Of a DNA stretch of 64,000 nucleotides, positions 29,521 through 42,029 are shown piece by piece (positions within the stretch are counted from its first letter, which is position 1; each line of letters opens with the position of its first letter). Source of the stretch: Ctena decussata (taxonomy: Eukaryota; Mollusca; Bivalvia; Lucinida; Lucinidae); contig OZ022507.1 of NCBI GenBank assembly GCA_963989385.1, positions 55,067,400 through 55,131,399 of the forward strand, written 5' to 3'. The notes under the pieces were generated by a model that was not told where the DNA came from, searched no databases, and worked only from the letters and a program-made list of their open reading frames with translations. Position numbers and translations under genes: made by a program.

Positions 29521-31672
29521 ACAAGAGGGCCAAGAGGCCCTGAATCGCTCACCTGAACAAAAAGGTTAAAGGTCAAACTAGGGTCATAATTTGAACAAAC
29601 CTGATAGTTTGCAACCATTTCCAAATGGTTCTGAAGAAGAAGATTTTTGAATGTGTTTCTATGTATTGCTATGGTTCAAACCCTTGACCCCCTGGGGCAG
29701 GGCCATTTTGGACCCTGGGGCCATCATTTGAATAATCTTGGTAAAGGACCACTAGGCAATGCTAAAAGCTAAATTTCAAGCCTCTGAGCCAAGTGGTTCT
29801 GAAGAAGAAGATTTCTGAATATTTTTCTATGTATTTCTATGGTTCAAACCCAGGGCGCCCTGGGCAGGGCCATTTTTGACCGTGACACCATCATTTGAAC
29901 AAACTTGGTAAGGGACCACTAGGCAATGCATCATACAAAATTTCAAGCATCCGCACTAAGGGGTTCTGGAGAAGAGTTTTAATTTCGAACCAAAGACTCC
30001 CTGCCTCAGGGCCATTTTGGATCCGAGGGCCACCATTTATACAAACTTTGTAAGAGTCCACCAGGCAATGCATCATACCAAATTTCAAGCATATGAGCCA
30101 AGTTGTTCTGAAGAAGAAGATTTTTTAATAGTTTCCTATGTATTTCAATGGCTCAAACTCAGGACTCCCTGCCGCAAGGCCGTTTTGGACCCTGGGGCCA
30201 TCATTTGAACAAACTTGATAAAGAACAACAAGGCAATGCATCATACCAATTTTCAAGCATCTGAGCCATGTGGTTCTGAAATAGAAGATTTTTGAATATT
30301 TTTCTATGTAGTTCTATGGTTCAAACCCAGGACCCCCTGGGGTGGGGCCATTTTAGACCCTGGGGTCATCATTTGAACAAACTTGGTAAAAAAAGACTAC
30401 TGGGCAAAGCTACATACCAAATTTAAGCATCTGAGCCAAGTGGTTCTGAAGAAGATTTTTTAAATATTTTTCTATATATTTCTATGGTTCAAACCTAGAA
30501 CTCCCTGTCGCGGGGCCATTTTGGACCCTGGGGCCTCCATTTGAAGAAACTTAGTAAAGGACCACTAGGCCATGCTACATACCGAATTTCAAGCATCTGG
30601 GCCTTGCGGTTCTGAAGTGGAAGATTTTTTAATATTTTTCTATGTATTTCTATGGTTCAAACCTGGGACTCCCTGCCCCGGGGCCATTTCGGACCCTGGG
30701 GCCACCATTTGAACAAACTTGGAAGAGAACCACTAGGCAATGCTACATACCAAATTTCAAGCATCTGAGCCAAGCAGTTCTGGAGAAGAAGATTTTTAAG
30801 TATTTTTTAGTTTCGAACCCAAGACCCCCTGCCGCAGGGCCATTTTGGACCCTGGGGACACCATTTGAACAAATTTGGTAGAGGACCACTAGGCAATGTT
30901 ACATACCAAATTTCAAGCATCTGAGCCAAGCAGTTCTGGAGAAGAAGATTTTCAAATATTTTTTAGTTTCGAACCCAAGACCCCCTGCCCCAGGGCCATT
31001 TTGGACCCTGGGGCCACCATTTGAACAAACTTGGTAGAGGACCACTAGGCAATGTTACATACCAAATTTCAAGCATCTGAGCCATGTAGATCTGGTGAAG
31101 AAGTTTTTTAAGTATTTTTTAGTTTAGAACCCAGGACCCCCTGCCCCAGGGCCATTTTGGACCCTGGGGCCATCATTTGAACAAACTTGGTAGAAAACCA
31201 TTAGGCAATGCTACATACCAAATTTCAAGCATCTGAGCCAAGCAGTTCTTGAGAAGAAGATTTTTAAGTATTTTTTAGTTTCGAACCCAAGACCCCCTGC
31301 CCCAGGGCCATTTTGGACCCTGGGGCCTCCATTTGAACAAACTTGGTAGAGGACCATTAGGCAATGCTTCATACCAAATTTCAAGCATCTGGGCCAAGCA
31401 GTACTGGAGAAGAAGATTTTTAAGTATTTTTTAGTTTTGAACCCAAGACCCCCTGCCCCAGGGCCATTTTGGGCCCTGGGGCCACCATTTGAACAAACTT
31501 GGTAGAGGACCACTAGACAATGCTTCATACCAAATATCAAAGCCCTAGGCCTAGCGGTTTCAGAGAAGATGTCATTTAAAGCAAATTGTTGACGACGCAC
31601 GACGCACAACGGACGACGGACACTGGGTGATCACAATAGCTCACCCTGAGCCTATGGCTCAGGTGAGCTAAA
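29521..31672 (+). mobile_element. Helentron-like element C with ~155-bp units, inserted in the outer element
   Basis: Starts ACAAGAGGGCCAAGAGGCCCT and has about 12 units with GAACAAACTTGG, CATACCAAATTTCAAGCATC and GGCCATTTTGGACCCTGGGG. A GACGACGGACG run follows, then the hairpin TGAGCCTATGGCTCAGGTGA-GCTAAAA. Outer sequence resumes with ACACAAACTTTCAATCCCCC. The uninterrupted form is seen at 33484-33515. Confidence 0.7.
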
Positions 31673-31943
31673 AACACAAACTTTCAATCCCCCAGCCCAA
31701 GGATGCTACAGATGAAATTTGGGCCCAATCGGCCTAGTGGCTTCAGAGGAGATGTCGTTTAAAAGTGTTGACGGACAGACGACATACGACGACGACGGAC
31801 AACTGCCTATACTATAAGCTCCCCCGGAGCCTTCGGCTCTGTTGAGCTAAAAAATTTAAGTATTTTTTTTTTCCCATTTTTTTTGCATTCTGGTTTCCAT
31901 GGCAACCAATAAAAGGAGCAGTGGGCTAAAAAAAACAACAAAA

Positions 31944-33341
31944 CACATAGCTAACAAGGCATCGCAGGCGATACAAATCCCCTCACACAAGACTACTTGC
32001 TCAAGATATTGTCATACCCTACATTTGTGTGAAGTTATTTTAAAATCCATGGAGAAATGTAGGCGCTAGAGCGATGACAAAGTTTTTCTAAAAATAGCTA
32101 CAGTGACCTTGACCTTTTAAGCGCAGCACCCTGAAAGTCGAACTTGCTCGAGATATTGTCATGCCGTACATTTGTGTGAAGTTATTTCAAAATCCATTGA
32201 GGAATATAGGCACTAGATCGCTGACAAAGTTTTTCTAAAAATAGCCACAGTGACCTTGACCTTGGGCGCAGAACCCTGAAAGTCGAACTTGCTCGAGATA
32301 TTGTCTTGCCCTACATTTGTGTGAAGTTATTTTAAAATCCGTTGAGAAATGTAGGTGCTACAGCGATGACAAAGTTTTTCTAAAAATAGCCACAGTGACC
32401 TTGACCTTGGGCACAGCACCCTGAAAGTCGAACTTGCTCGAGATATTGCCTTGCCCTACATTTGTGTGAAGTTATTTTAAAATCCGTTGAGAAATGTAGG
32501 CGCTAAAGCGATGACAAAGTTTTTCTAAAAATAGCCACAGTGACCTTGACGTTGGGCGCAGCACCCTTAAAGTCGAACTTGCTTGAGATAATGTCATGCT
32601 CTAGATTTGTGTGATGTTACTTCAAAATCCGTTGAGAAATGTAGGCGCTAGAGTGATGACAAAGTTTTCCTAAAAATAGCCACAGTGACCTTGACCTTGG
32701 GCACAGCACCCTGAAAGTCAAACTTGCTCGAGATATTGTCATGCCCTACATTGGTGTGAAGTTATTTCAAAATCCGTTGAGAAATGTAGGCGCTAGAGCA
32801 ATGACAAAGTTTTTCTAAAAATAGCCACAGTGACCTTGACCTTGGGCACAGCACCCTGAAAGTAAAACTTGCTCGAGATATTGTCATGCCCTACACTTGT
32901 GTGAAGTTATTTCAAAATACGCTGAGAAAAGTAGGCGCTAGAGTGATGACAAAGTTTTTATAAAAATAGCCACAGTGACCTTGACCTTGGGTGCAGCACC
33001 CTGAAAGTTAAACTTGCTCGAGATATTGTCATGCCCTACATTTGTGTGAAGTTATTTCAAAATCCATTGAGAAATGTAGGCGCTAGAGCGCTGACAAAGT
33101 TTTTCTTAAAATAGCCACAGTGACCTTGACGTTGGGCGCAGCACCCTGAAAGTCAAACTTGCTCGAAATATTGTCATGCCCTACACTTGTGTGAAGTTAT
33201 TTCAAAATCTGTTGAGAAATGTAAGTGCTAGAGCGATGACAAAAGGTGAACATATGTACGTAAGTATGTACGTACTTACGTACGCTCTTACGTACGAGAC
33301 AAAACCTATATCCCCTCACCACTTCGTGGTGTGAGGGGATA
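31944..33341 (+). mobile_element. Hairpin-ended element with ~145-bp units, nested
   Basis: Starts AACAAGGCATCGCAGGCGAT and CCCCTCACAC. About nine units share CTTGCTCGAGATATTGTCAT, GTGTGAAGTTATTTCAAAAT and CAGTGACCTTGACCTTGGGC. A TACGTACG palindromic stretch follows at 33255-33297, then CCCCTCACCACTTCGTGGTG-TGAGGGGATA. Confidence 0.65.
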
Positions 33342-34346
33342 ATAAGAGACTTCTCAAAGAACAATCTATAAAAGTTTTGTCAACATATATGCAATGGCTT
33401 GGCAGTAAATGCCATTTTTCAGTTTTCCCCATTATAAGTCAATGCAACTCTAAGTTGCTATAGCAACCAAATTAAAGGGCCAATTTTCATAAAAAACACA
33501 AACTTTCAATCCCCTAGCCCAAGGATGCCACAGATGAAAGCTGGGCCTTATCATCCCAGTGGCTTAAAAGAAGATAATTTTTTAAGTATTTTTTTCCATA
33601 TTTGTAACGTTTCGGTTTCCATGGCAACCAATAACAGAAGCAGTGGGCCAAAAAACATATAGCTGATAGATGACATCTCAAGGAACATTTCTCTGAAGGT
33701 TTTATCAACATATCTGCAATGGCTTGGCAGAAAATGCCATTTTTCAATATTCCCCAGTATAAGCAATGGCAACTCTAAGTTGCCATAGCAACCAAACTAA
33801 AGTGCCCATGATCATAAAAAACATAAACTTTGAATCCCCCAGCCCAAGGATGCCACAGATGAAATCTGGGCCTTATCGGCCCAGTGGCTTCAGAGGAGAT
33901 AATTTTTCAAGTATTTTTTTCCGTTTTTTGTGCATTTCGTTTACATGGCAACCAATAAAAGGAGCAGTGGGCCAAAAAACATACAGCTGATTGAAGACAT
34001 CTCAAGGAACATTTCTATAAAAGTTTTATCAACATATCTGCAACGGCTTGGCAGAAAATGCCATTTTTCAATTTTCCCCATTATAAGTCAATGGGAACTC
34101 TAAGTTGCCATAGCAACCAAACTAAAAGGCCAATTTTCACAAAAAACACAATCTTTCAATCCCCCAGCCCAAGGATGCCACAGATGAAATTTGGGCCAAA
34201 TCGGCTTAGTGGCTTCAGAGGAGATGTCGTTTAAAAGTGTTGACGGACGACAGACGACGACAGACGACGACGACGACATACGACGACAATGGACCACTGC
34301 CTATCCTATAAGCTCCCCCGGAGCCCTCGGCTCTGGTGAGCTAAAA

Positions 34347-35090
34347 ATCGCCAAACATTGTCGGTGTTTTGACTTTTGTTTTCCGATGCAAAGAGGGGCA
34401 ACTCCAACGAGCTCAAGGTCAATCGGGTATCCTCGCCAATTTAATTGATTTCGAATACGGAATATGTGGCCGACTCTCAATGTACAGATGTAGGGTTGGA
34501 AGTGATACTGACGTTATGATGTTGATTCTTCTTCGGAAAGATCAGTAGTGAAATTAATTTAAAAAGAAGATTTCATCGGAACTCGAATGCGTAGTATGAT
34601 TCTGCCTTTCAGCCCTACTTGTACACAACAAATAACTGTAGTCAAAATGACCAGGTTTGATGATCGCAGGTATCACAGTCCTAAACGCTAGGGTCAACAG
34701 TAACTGTGGACGGATGAAGGTAATGAAGGACAGACGTAATTTTGAGTAAACTCCAATATCGCACTTTGCTAAAGCAGGTGCGACAACCTGAAGATCAGTC
34801 TCCACCTTTGCACAGACGCAATTTTTTTACGGACAGCAAAACTCACTGTGTGCTCAATTTTTGTGTGTCTATTGCTGAAGTAGTTATTTTAAGTTGCGTA
34901 TCTGTGTTTTGCATCCTAGTCTCAACTTCAACTCAGGACAAAAGTCTCTTTCTAAAACTAAACTTGAAGAGCGGAGGATTGTAGGCCCTAAAGACAGAAA
35001 TGATTACCAAATACAGATTGCTAATTTTTAATTTCACTGTTCTAAGCTTTATCATTCGTGAAAATAAATAAAATAAAATAAAAACAGCAT
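34347..35090. other. Apparently unique sequence, no gene recognised
   Basis: Higher complexity than its surroundings and no repeat units. Open frames are short and unlike known families. It could hold an unrecognised exon or non-coding transcript, but nothing supports a call. Confidence 0.35.
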
Positions 35091-35093
35091 TTG

Positions 35094-35215
35094 AGCTCAG
35101 CGAAGACTCTGAGAAGCCTGGGCATCCGACCAGTCTGACAAGAGTCTTCGCAGGTCCTTAGCTACCCTCTGGACGGATGCACAGGCTGATCCGAGTCTTT
35201 GCTGAGCACTACAGA
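35094..35215. mobile_element. PAL-1 fragment
   Basis: GCGAAGACTCTGAGAAGCCTGGGCAT and CAGGCTGATCCGAGTC match the inner arms only; ends missing. Confidence 0.6.
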
Positions 35216-35257
35216 CTACACATGCTAATAGAAATAATGAGTTAAAAAAGTACGCTA

Positions 35258-35516
35258 TAAAATATCCAGTAGATTTTACGGTAAAGATCCGGCAACCGGA
35301 TGCCAGACCCTTTACCGTTAAAAGTACAGTATAGCACCGTGAATGCATTGTGTAAAAACCTTGTTTTAATTTAGCACGGATTTAAAGCAAGGGTATTTTA
35401 CAATGCACTCACTTTTCATATTATACAACTACGGCACCTTCCAGTACTTTCTACGGTAAAGGACCTGACAGCCGGTTGCCAAGTCTTTTACCGTAAAATC
35501 TACGGGATTTTTTTTC
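35258..35516. mobile_element. MITE with ~60-bp terminal inverted repeats
   Basis: Left GTAGATTTTACGGTAAAG and GGCAACCGG; right (reversed) GTAGATTTTACGGTAAAAG and GGCAACCGG. The AT-rich centre has paired GCATTG motifs. Confidence 0.75.
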
Positions 35517-35639
35517 AGTGTATGATATTAAAAAACAGTTAACTGTAAAGATTATTCAGATTGAAGACCTCTACGAAGTGTCAAAGTCCTGCATTAGTCT
35601 TTGTGGCTGATCTATTTAGGGCTTGAAGATCAAAACTTT

Positions 35640-36160
35640 TGAGTACTGTCGTATTGTAAAAGTACACAACTGTACCTGTCAGTGTTCATCGGAAAATTAT
35701 ACTAACAATAGCTAACCAACAGTTCATCCGGCACTTTACTTCTTATGGTCGTCATGTATCAAGTATATGAGCCCCGGACACGACAAAACCAATAAAGTTG
35801 CATATGCGCCCAGCGAAGACTCGGATCAGCCTGGGCATGGGCCAAATCTGATCAGTCTTTGCTGTCCGCATGGAGTTAGCTTATACCCTTAGATACCTTG
35901 TAAGCAAAGACTCTGATCAGACTCAGCTAATGCCCAGGCTGATCTGCGCACATGCCACTTTGTATATTTTGTGGTGTCGCGGTTCATTTGGACATGTCTA
36001 AGCAATATAAATAGCCAAACAAAATGACAAGGTCATCACGGAAAGTTATACCAATAGTAGCTACCGTCAGTAGCTAACCAACAGTTCATCTTTAACTTTA
36101 CTTGTTACGGTCGTCATGTATCAAGTATCTGTACATATCCAAGCAATATAAATACATGTA
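35640..36160. repeat. Diverged segmental tandem duplication, first copy split by PAL-1
   Basis: AGCTAACCAACAGTTCATC, GGTCGTCATGTATCAAGTAT and AAGCAATATAAATA occur in the same order at 35709-35768 plus 35997-36015, and again at 36079-36155. Removing the PAL-1 element restores the alignment. Confidence 0.65.
35768..35986. mobile_element. PAL-1 copy 8, inserted in a duplicated segment
   Basis: Ends TGAGCCCCGGACACGAC and GTGGTGTCGCGGTTCA. The sister segment at 36079-36155 lacks it and shows the approximate empty site. Confidence 0.8.
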
Positions 36161-36328
36161 TCTACACAAAATTACTTAGTCACCACAACACTATGACTAC
36201 GATTATACATGTCCCAGAGGGCACATGGTGTTGACATGACTTCTACTGACGTCAATACCACGTTCTTGGATCGCATCGACGTCAGTTCATGTGCCTGCTG
36301 GGGTTGGTGCTCTGTCTTAAGAATTTTA

Positions 36329-37911
36329 CTAGTCATGACACAGGTCAATGAACGGGTCATCAACCTCATCTTCTTCAAACCCAGAAAACTCCTCGTCTTC
36401 CTTGTCGCTATTGTCGTCAGTTTCTGGGATCAGGCTGGGATCCCAGATCATGTGGTCCTCGGCACCTCCTAATGTGGTTGAGATGCCTGTAGCCTTAAAC
36501 GACTTGCTGATATAAGCTGTCTGTTGCAGAACATTTTGGGCGCCCTCCATCCACCCAATTACATCCTGGCGAGAAGGCGCCACAAACGAAAGGCTATCCT
36601 TTGCCTGAGCTTGTCTGTCCTGCATAAACAATGTCCACAGTTTCCGAATCTGGTCTTTGTAAGGCTTGTTGATTACAACATCTAAGGGCTGAGCTTTACT
36701 TGTACAACCCCAAGGAATAATTGCAGGAAATGCACTTATTCTTTCAAGCTCTGCTCGAACATTGGTTGTGATGTGTGCAGAAAATGAATCCATTACTAGC
36801 AGAGCGGGACGTCGCTGGGTATACCGGCGCAGTATTTCTTTTATCCATCTTATCATGACATCTTCCTGCATCCAGGCTTTGTCATTGTAACAGACAACCC
36901 ATCCACGTGGTATTTGGACGTCCTTGGGGTCTCGTTTGCACTTGAAGATCGTCATCGTCGGTAGAAATTCCCCGGCTGCGTTAACGGCTAAAACTGCGGT
37001 AAACCGTTTCTTCTCACTTCCAGTGGTTCTCACTAAAACGTCTTTCTCACCACTTTTACTGAGAGTTTTGGACGGGACGGTATCAAATACCATTGGCACT
37101 TCGCCCATATTCAGTATCGAAGCATCCTCGTCTAGTTCTTTATTTGTCCTTAGTTCTTTGAGGTGCCTATAGAACGCCGCAAGTCTCACCTCCAAGTCCG
37201 CGGGAAGTTTTTGTGCGAGGGAAGTATGACGTCTAACACTAAAATTATTGCGGTCCATGAATCTTGTCATCCAACCGCATGAGGCCTTGAAATCAGGGTA
37301 TTTCTCCTTTGTTAACGAGAGAATATACCGTTTCACACTGTCACGGCTAACTGGGAGCTGGTGTTCTCTTTTTTCTATAATGAAAACTACTACTTTTTCC
37401 TCAATTTCCTTTTCGTAGGTCAGTTTACCGCCCCCTCCGACCTTACGTCCGCCTTTGTGTCAAGGAACGTCTAGGGCCAGCTCCTTTTTCCATGTCGCTA
37501 TTGTGCTGGGAGCAATCTTCCACTTCCTCGAGGTAGCCCTAAGGCCGCAGAGCTCCCCCTCCTCTAGTATAGCCGTTTTCTCTTTGGGGGTGTACTGGGC
37601 ATACTTCCCACGCTTTGGTGATGGCACTTCAAGGAAAGCGTCATCCTTTCTAAGTAGTACAGCCTCCTCGCTGGCTCCAGCTGTATCCTTTCTTGGACGG
37701 CCAACAGGTAGTTTTGGCGTCACTGGTGGTCTTTCGGAAGCGTCATTACGCCACTCCAGCGGAATAATCTCTTCAACAGAGGCAGCCTTTTTTAAAAACT
37801 GTCCATAGTCCACTGCATTTTTAACTGTCACTATTTTCCTTTTAGAAACTAAGTATTCGCTGCATTTTTAATTGTCACTATATTCCTTTTAGAAACTAAG
37901 TATAAAACCAT
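36329..37911 (-). pseudogene. pogo/Tigger-type DDE transposase gene, interrupted
   Basis: One reading frame runs from about 37855 down to 36329, broken by a single TGA at 37462-37460. N-terminal part: GRPRK AT-hook-like motif, then a psq-like helix-turn-helix (TPKEKTAILEEGE, TIATWKKEL). C-terminal part: CENP-B-like HTH (FKASCGWMTRFM), then a DDE_1 core with Asp in MVFDTVPSK, VMDSFSAH and SKAQPLDV; the last two aspartates are 36 residues apart, right for pogo/Tigger. An acidic tail follows. The best ATG (37911-37909) reads into a stop because a 47-bp tandem copy shifts the frame, and no ATG precedes the HTH in frame. Uninterrupted length would be about 500 residues, usual for the family. No convincing terminal inverted repeats were found, so an old insertion or a decayed host-retained copy are both possible. 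Confidence 0.8.
37809..37902 (-). repeat. 47-bp tandem duplication at the transposase start
   Basis: Two 47-bp copies (37809-37855 and 37856-37902) differ at only a few positions. Because 47 is not a multiple of three, the ATG upstream is thrown out of frame with the HTH. Confidence 0.8.
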
Positions 37912-38010
37912 GTCTGGTCAGCGACTACATTGCGATTTAAGGGTTAAACCACGTAGATCTAAAGACTTCACAGAGTTAACAATTTGGAAATGAACAACAG
38001 ATTTAAAAAA

Positions 38011-39756
38011 ACAGAGGGCCAATGGCCCTATATCGCTCACCTGAGCACTGAGGTTATGTTGGAAAAACTTTAAGTTGCCACAGCAACAAAACAACATGCA
38101 CAACAGAAATGCAACACACCAATATGTAGAGGATAATATCACAAACATTTATGCTAAAAATAAGCTTTATCCCCCTCTTAATGTCTTCTGAGAAAAAGAT
38201 CTTTGGCAAAAAAAAATTTTTTTTTGAAAATTTGGCCTTTCAGTTGCAATGGCAACCAACCAAAATCAGGTATTTGGGAAAAATTCATATGGCTGGTAGA
38301 AGACTACTCCAGAAACATTTCTGTAAAGCTTTTGTCAAAATATCTGCAGTAACACAGAAATACATACCAAATGTCCACTTTCCCCGTTATAAGTCTAATG
38401 AAACTTCAAGTTGCCATAGCAACGAATTCACACGGGCAACGATAATATAAAACATACTTTAGGTAGAGGCTAATGTTATTAACATTTATGCAAAGCATCG
38501 GCTTCATCCCCCTCATGGCTTCACTTTTCCCATTATAAGTCAATGGAAATTATAAGTTGCCATAGCAACCAAAGTTCTTATGGGATTGGAAGAAAAAAAC
38601 TAAATTTATGTAGAGGCTAATGTCATCAACACGTTTGCACAATATCAGCTTCATCCCCCATATGGCTTCTGAGCAGAAGATTTTTTTTTTTTTTTTTTTC
38701 TCGAAAATTTACTATTTTGCCATGGCAGCCAATTAAATTCAACAATTTGGAGAAAATTCATATGAATCATAGAGGACTACTCAAGAAACATTTCTGTAGA
38801 AACAAAATCTAAATAACTGCAGTGAGACAGCAAAAATTGCCAATTTCCATTTTCCCCATTATAAGTCAATGGAAACTCTTAGTTGCCATCGCAACCAAAC
38901 TGCTGGAGCAATTGCCATGAAAAACGGTAATTCTATAATGGCTAGTACTAAGGTTCTTTCTGTAAAGTTTGAGCTTTATTGGCCACACAGTTTCTGTGGA
39001 GATGATTTTTTGATATTTTTCTATTTTTAACTATTCGGTTGCAATGGCAACCAGCCAAATTGCGCAATAAGCATAAATTTAACAAGGCTGGTTAAACACT
39101 ATTCAGGGTACATTTCTGTGAAAGTTTTGTCAAAATATCTGCAGTGGCATAGCAATAAATGCAAATTTTCCATTTTGCCATTATAAGTCAATGGCAACTT
39201 TAAGTTCCCATAGTAACCAAACTGCTAGAGTAATTGCCAAGAAAAACAGTACTTTTTTAGAGACTAGTACTAAGATCCTTTCTGTGAAGTTTGAGCTTTA
39301 TTGGTTGTATAGTTTCTGAGGAGGTGATTTTTGAATATTTTTTGCTATTTTTAACCATTCGGTTGCCATGGCAACCAGCCAAATTGTGCAATTTACATGA
39401 ATTTCATGTGGTTGATAGAAAACTACTCAAGGAACATTTCTGTAAAAGTTTAATCAAAATATCTGCAGTGACATAGCAATACATGCAAATTTTCAGTTTT
39501 TCCCATACAAGTCAATGGAAACTTTAAGTTGCCATAGCAACCAAAGTTCTACAGCGATTTGAATAAAAAACAGCATTATTGGTTCCCTCTGCCTATAGAT
39601 GCTACATATGAAATTTGGTAACAATGGGCCTTGTAGTTTCAGAGGAGATGTTGTTTGAAAATATTGACGGACGGACGATGGATGATGGACGGACGGACGA
39701 CGGATGCCTGCCTATACTATAAGCTCACCTGTGAGCCTTCGGCTCAGGTGAGATAA
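38011..39756 (+). mobile_element. Helentron-like element D with ~340-bp units
   Basis: Starts ACAGAGGGCCAATGGCCCT and CGCTCACCTGAG. About five units share GGTTGCAATGGCAACCA, AAGTTGCCATAGCAACCA and CAAAATATCTGCAGTG. It ends with (GACG)n-like sequence at 39668-39705 and the hairpin GAGCCTTCGGCTCAGGTGAG-ATAAAAA. Confidence 0.65.
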
Positions 39757-39863
39757 AAATGCTGATTTGAACGATTCAGGTAGAGTTTATTTCATTGGTC
39801 AATTTCTGATCAAAAATATGATTAGCATGGTTCATCGGAAGGTATTCAGATGACAGCTTAATA

Positions 39864-41630
39864 TTTTTATGCCCCCGCCACGAAGTGGGGAGGGGCAATA
39901 GTTTTGCCCTTGTCTGTCCGTACATCCGTCCGTAAATACGTCCGTCCGTGAGTCACACTTTATAGTACTGTTCTTGTCTCCGCAACTCCTCCTACAGTAT
40001 TTGATGCAGGGAGTTGAAACTTGCAACACAGTTCAGACATGCATTGAACATGTGCATAAAGGAAACAGTTCTTTGATTTAGATCTTAATTGCAGAATTAT
40101 GTCCCCTTGAATAATATACATATTTTGACCATATTTCACATTTGAGTACTGTTCTTGTCTCTGCAACTCCTCCAATAGTATTTGCTGTAGGGAGATGAAA
40201 CTTACAACACAGTTCAGACATGCATTGAACATGTGCATAAAGGAAACAGAAAGTTCAGACATGCATTGAACATGTGTATAATGGAAACAGAACTTTGATT
40301 TAGATCTTTATTGCAGAATTATGTCCCCTTGAATAACATAAATATTTTGACCATATTTCACATTTGTAGTACTGTTTGTGTCTCCACAACTCCTTCTACA
40401 GTATTTAATGCAGGAAGTTGAAACTTGTAACACAGTTCAGACATGCATCGAAAACATGCATAAAGGAAATAGAACTTTGATCCAGGTCATTATGGCAGAA
40501 ATACATCCCCTTGAATGACATACATATTTTGACCATATTTCACACTTTGTAGTACTGTTCTTGTCTCTGCAACTCCTCCTGTAGTACTGTTCTTGTCTCT
40601 GCAACTCCTCCAATAGTATTTGATGTAGGGATTTGAAACTTTCAACACAGTTCAGACATGCATTGAACATGTCCATAAAGGAAACAGAACTTTGAGTCAG
40701 GTCTTTATTGCAGAATTATCTCCCCTTGAATAACATACATATTTTGACCATATTTCCATAGCTTATATACAAGCTATATCCTCGCTCTAGCGGCCTCATT
40801 TATTAACCAAATTTGGTATTACATCACACCTTTATTGGGTATGACAGTACTGCAAACAACTTTGCGTTTCAGGTTGGTAGGATCAAGGTCAAGGTCACAG
40901 TTACTATTTTCAGAAAAACTAGGGCATCGCTCCAGCGCTTTTATTTATAGATCGATTTTGATGTAACTTCACATAAATGTTAAGTATTAAAATATCTTGA
41001 ATAAATTACAGTTTCAGCTTCGCAGGTCCAAGGTCAAGGTCACAGTTGCTATTGTTAGAAAAAAAAGCTTTATCATCTCTCTATATCCTTTATTCATTGA
41101 CAATTTTGATGTAACTTCACCCAAGTGTTTAGTGTGACAATATCTTGGAAGAGTTCATGATCCAGAATTTTAGGGTCAAGGTCAAGGTAAGGTCACATTT
41201 GCTATTTTTAGAAAATACGTTGTCATCCCTCTGGAATGATTTTGGCATAACTTGACACAAATATTTAGCATGACAATATCTGGGACAAATTTGCGTTTCA
41301 GCATTGTAGGTCCCAGGTCAAGGTCACAGATGCTATTATAGGTACATGTAAATCTTTGTCATGGTTCTAGCGCCTTTATTTATTAACTGATTTTGATATA
41401 ACTTCACACAAATATTAAGTATGACAATATCTTCGACAAGTTAACCTTCCAGGGTTGTAGTTCCAAGGTCAAGGTCACAGTATCTATTTTTAGAAAAACT
41501 CAGTCATCCCTCTAGCACCTTTATTTATTGACAGATTTTTATGTAACTTCACACAAATATGTCTTTACACATTACTCATCTAGTGAGGCATATGGCGGGG
41601 GCATTCATCACCTTTAGTGATTGTCTAGTT
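39864..41630 (-). mobile_element. Hairpin-ended element with two kinds of tandem units
   Basis: Starts TTTTTATGCCCCCGCCACGA-AGTGGGGAGGGGC, then GTCCGT-rich sequence. Units of about 175-190 bp (CTCCGCAACTCCTCCTACAG, TCAGACATGCATTGAACATG) follow. From 40750 a second family begins with AAGGTCAAGGTCACAG. It ends GGCGGGGGCATTCATCACC. Confidence 0.6.
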
Positions 41631-42029
41631 TACATGTGCTTGATGCCAAGTTTATGATTTTTCTGAACCGGACGCGGGTAGGATACTTCAGAAATTTGTG
41701 ACACATGCCAAATTGATAAGTTGGCAGCGAACTCTGATCAGACTGGACAGATCTGATGCTATTTTCTTCTAAATGAAATAATGCTGTGACCCTTAGAACC
41801 TCCTTCCCAAAGGGGGTCTAATGAGGGGTCACAACATGTATGTAGGGTATATGAACATTGTTATTTTAGAATATTGAAAGGCAAACATCTTAATGAAGTT
41901 AAAGCTAACAGAGCCTTTCAAAATGTTTTAATACATGTACAGAGTTTAATAAATAGTTTTTATAATACATGTATATGTCAGATATTTTATTTATCATCAA
42001 TTTACCAACAGAAATGAGAAGGATGGATA
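41631..42029. other. Intergenic stretch, small repeat fragments only
   Basis: 41690-41750 has PAL-1-like words (CAGCGAACTCTGATCAGACT). Otherwise AT-rich with no coding signal. Confidence 0.4.

Larger units (their letters stand above)
28601..34346 (+). mobile_element. Nested cluster of Helentron-like elements
   Basis: An outer element with ~350-bp units (GGTTTCCATGGCAACCAAT, GGCTTGGCAGTAAATGCCAT) opens with ACAAGAGGCCCACGGGCC. It ends at 34346 with AGCTCCCCCGGAGCCCTCGG-CTCTGGTGAGCTAAAAA after a GACGAC-rich run. A second terminus of the same type lies at 31800-31851, so two related elements are stacked. Two further elements (29521-31672, 31944-33341) interrupt it. Confidence 0.6.
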
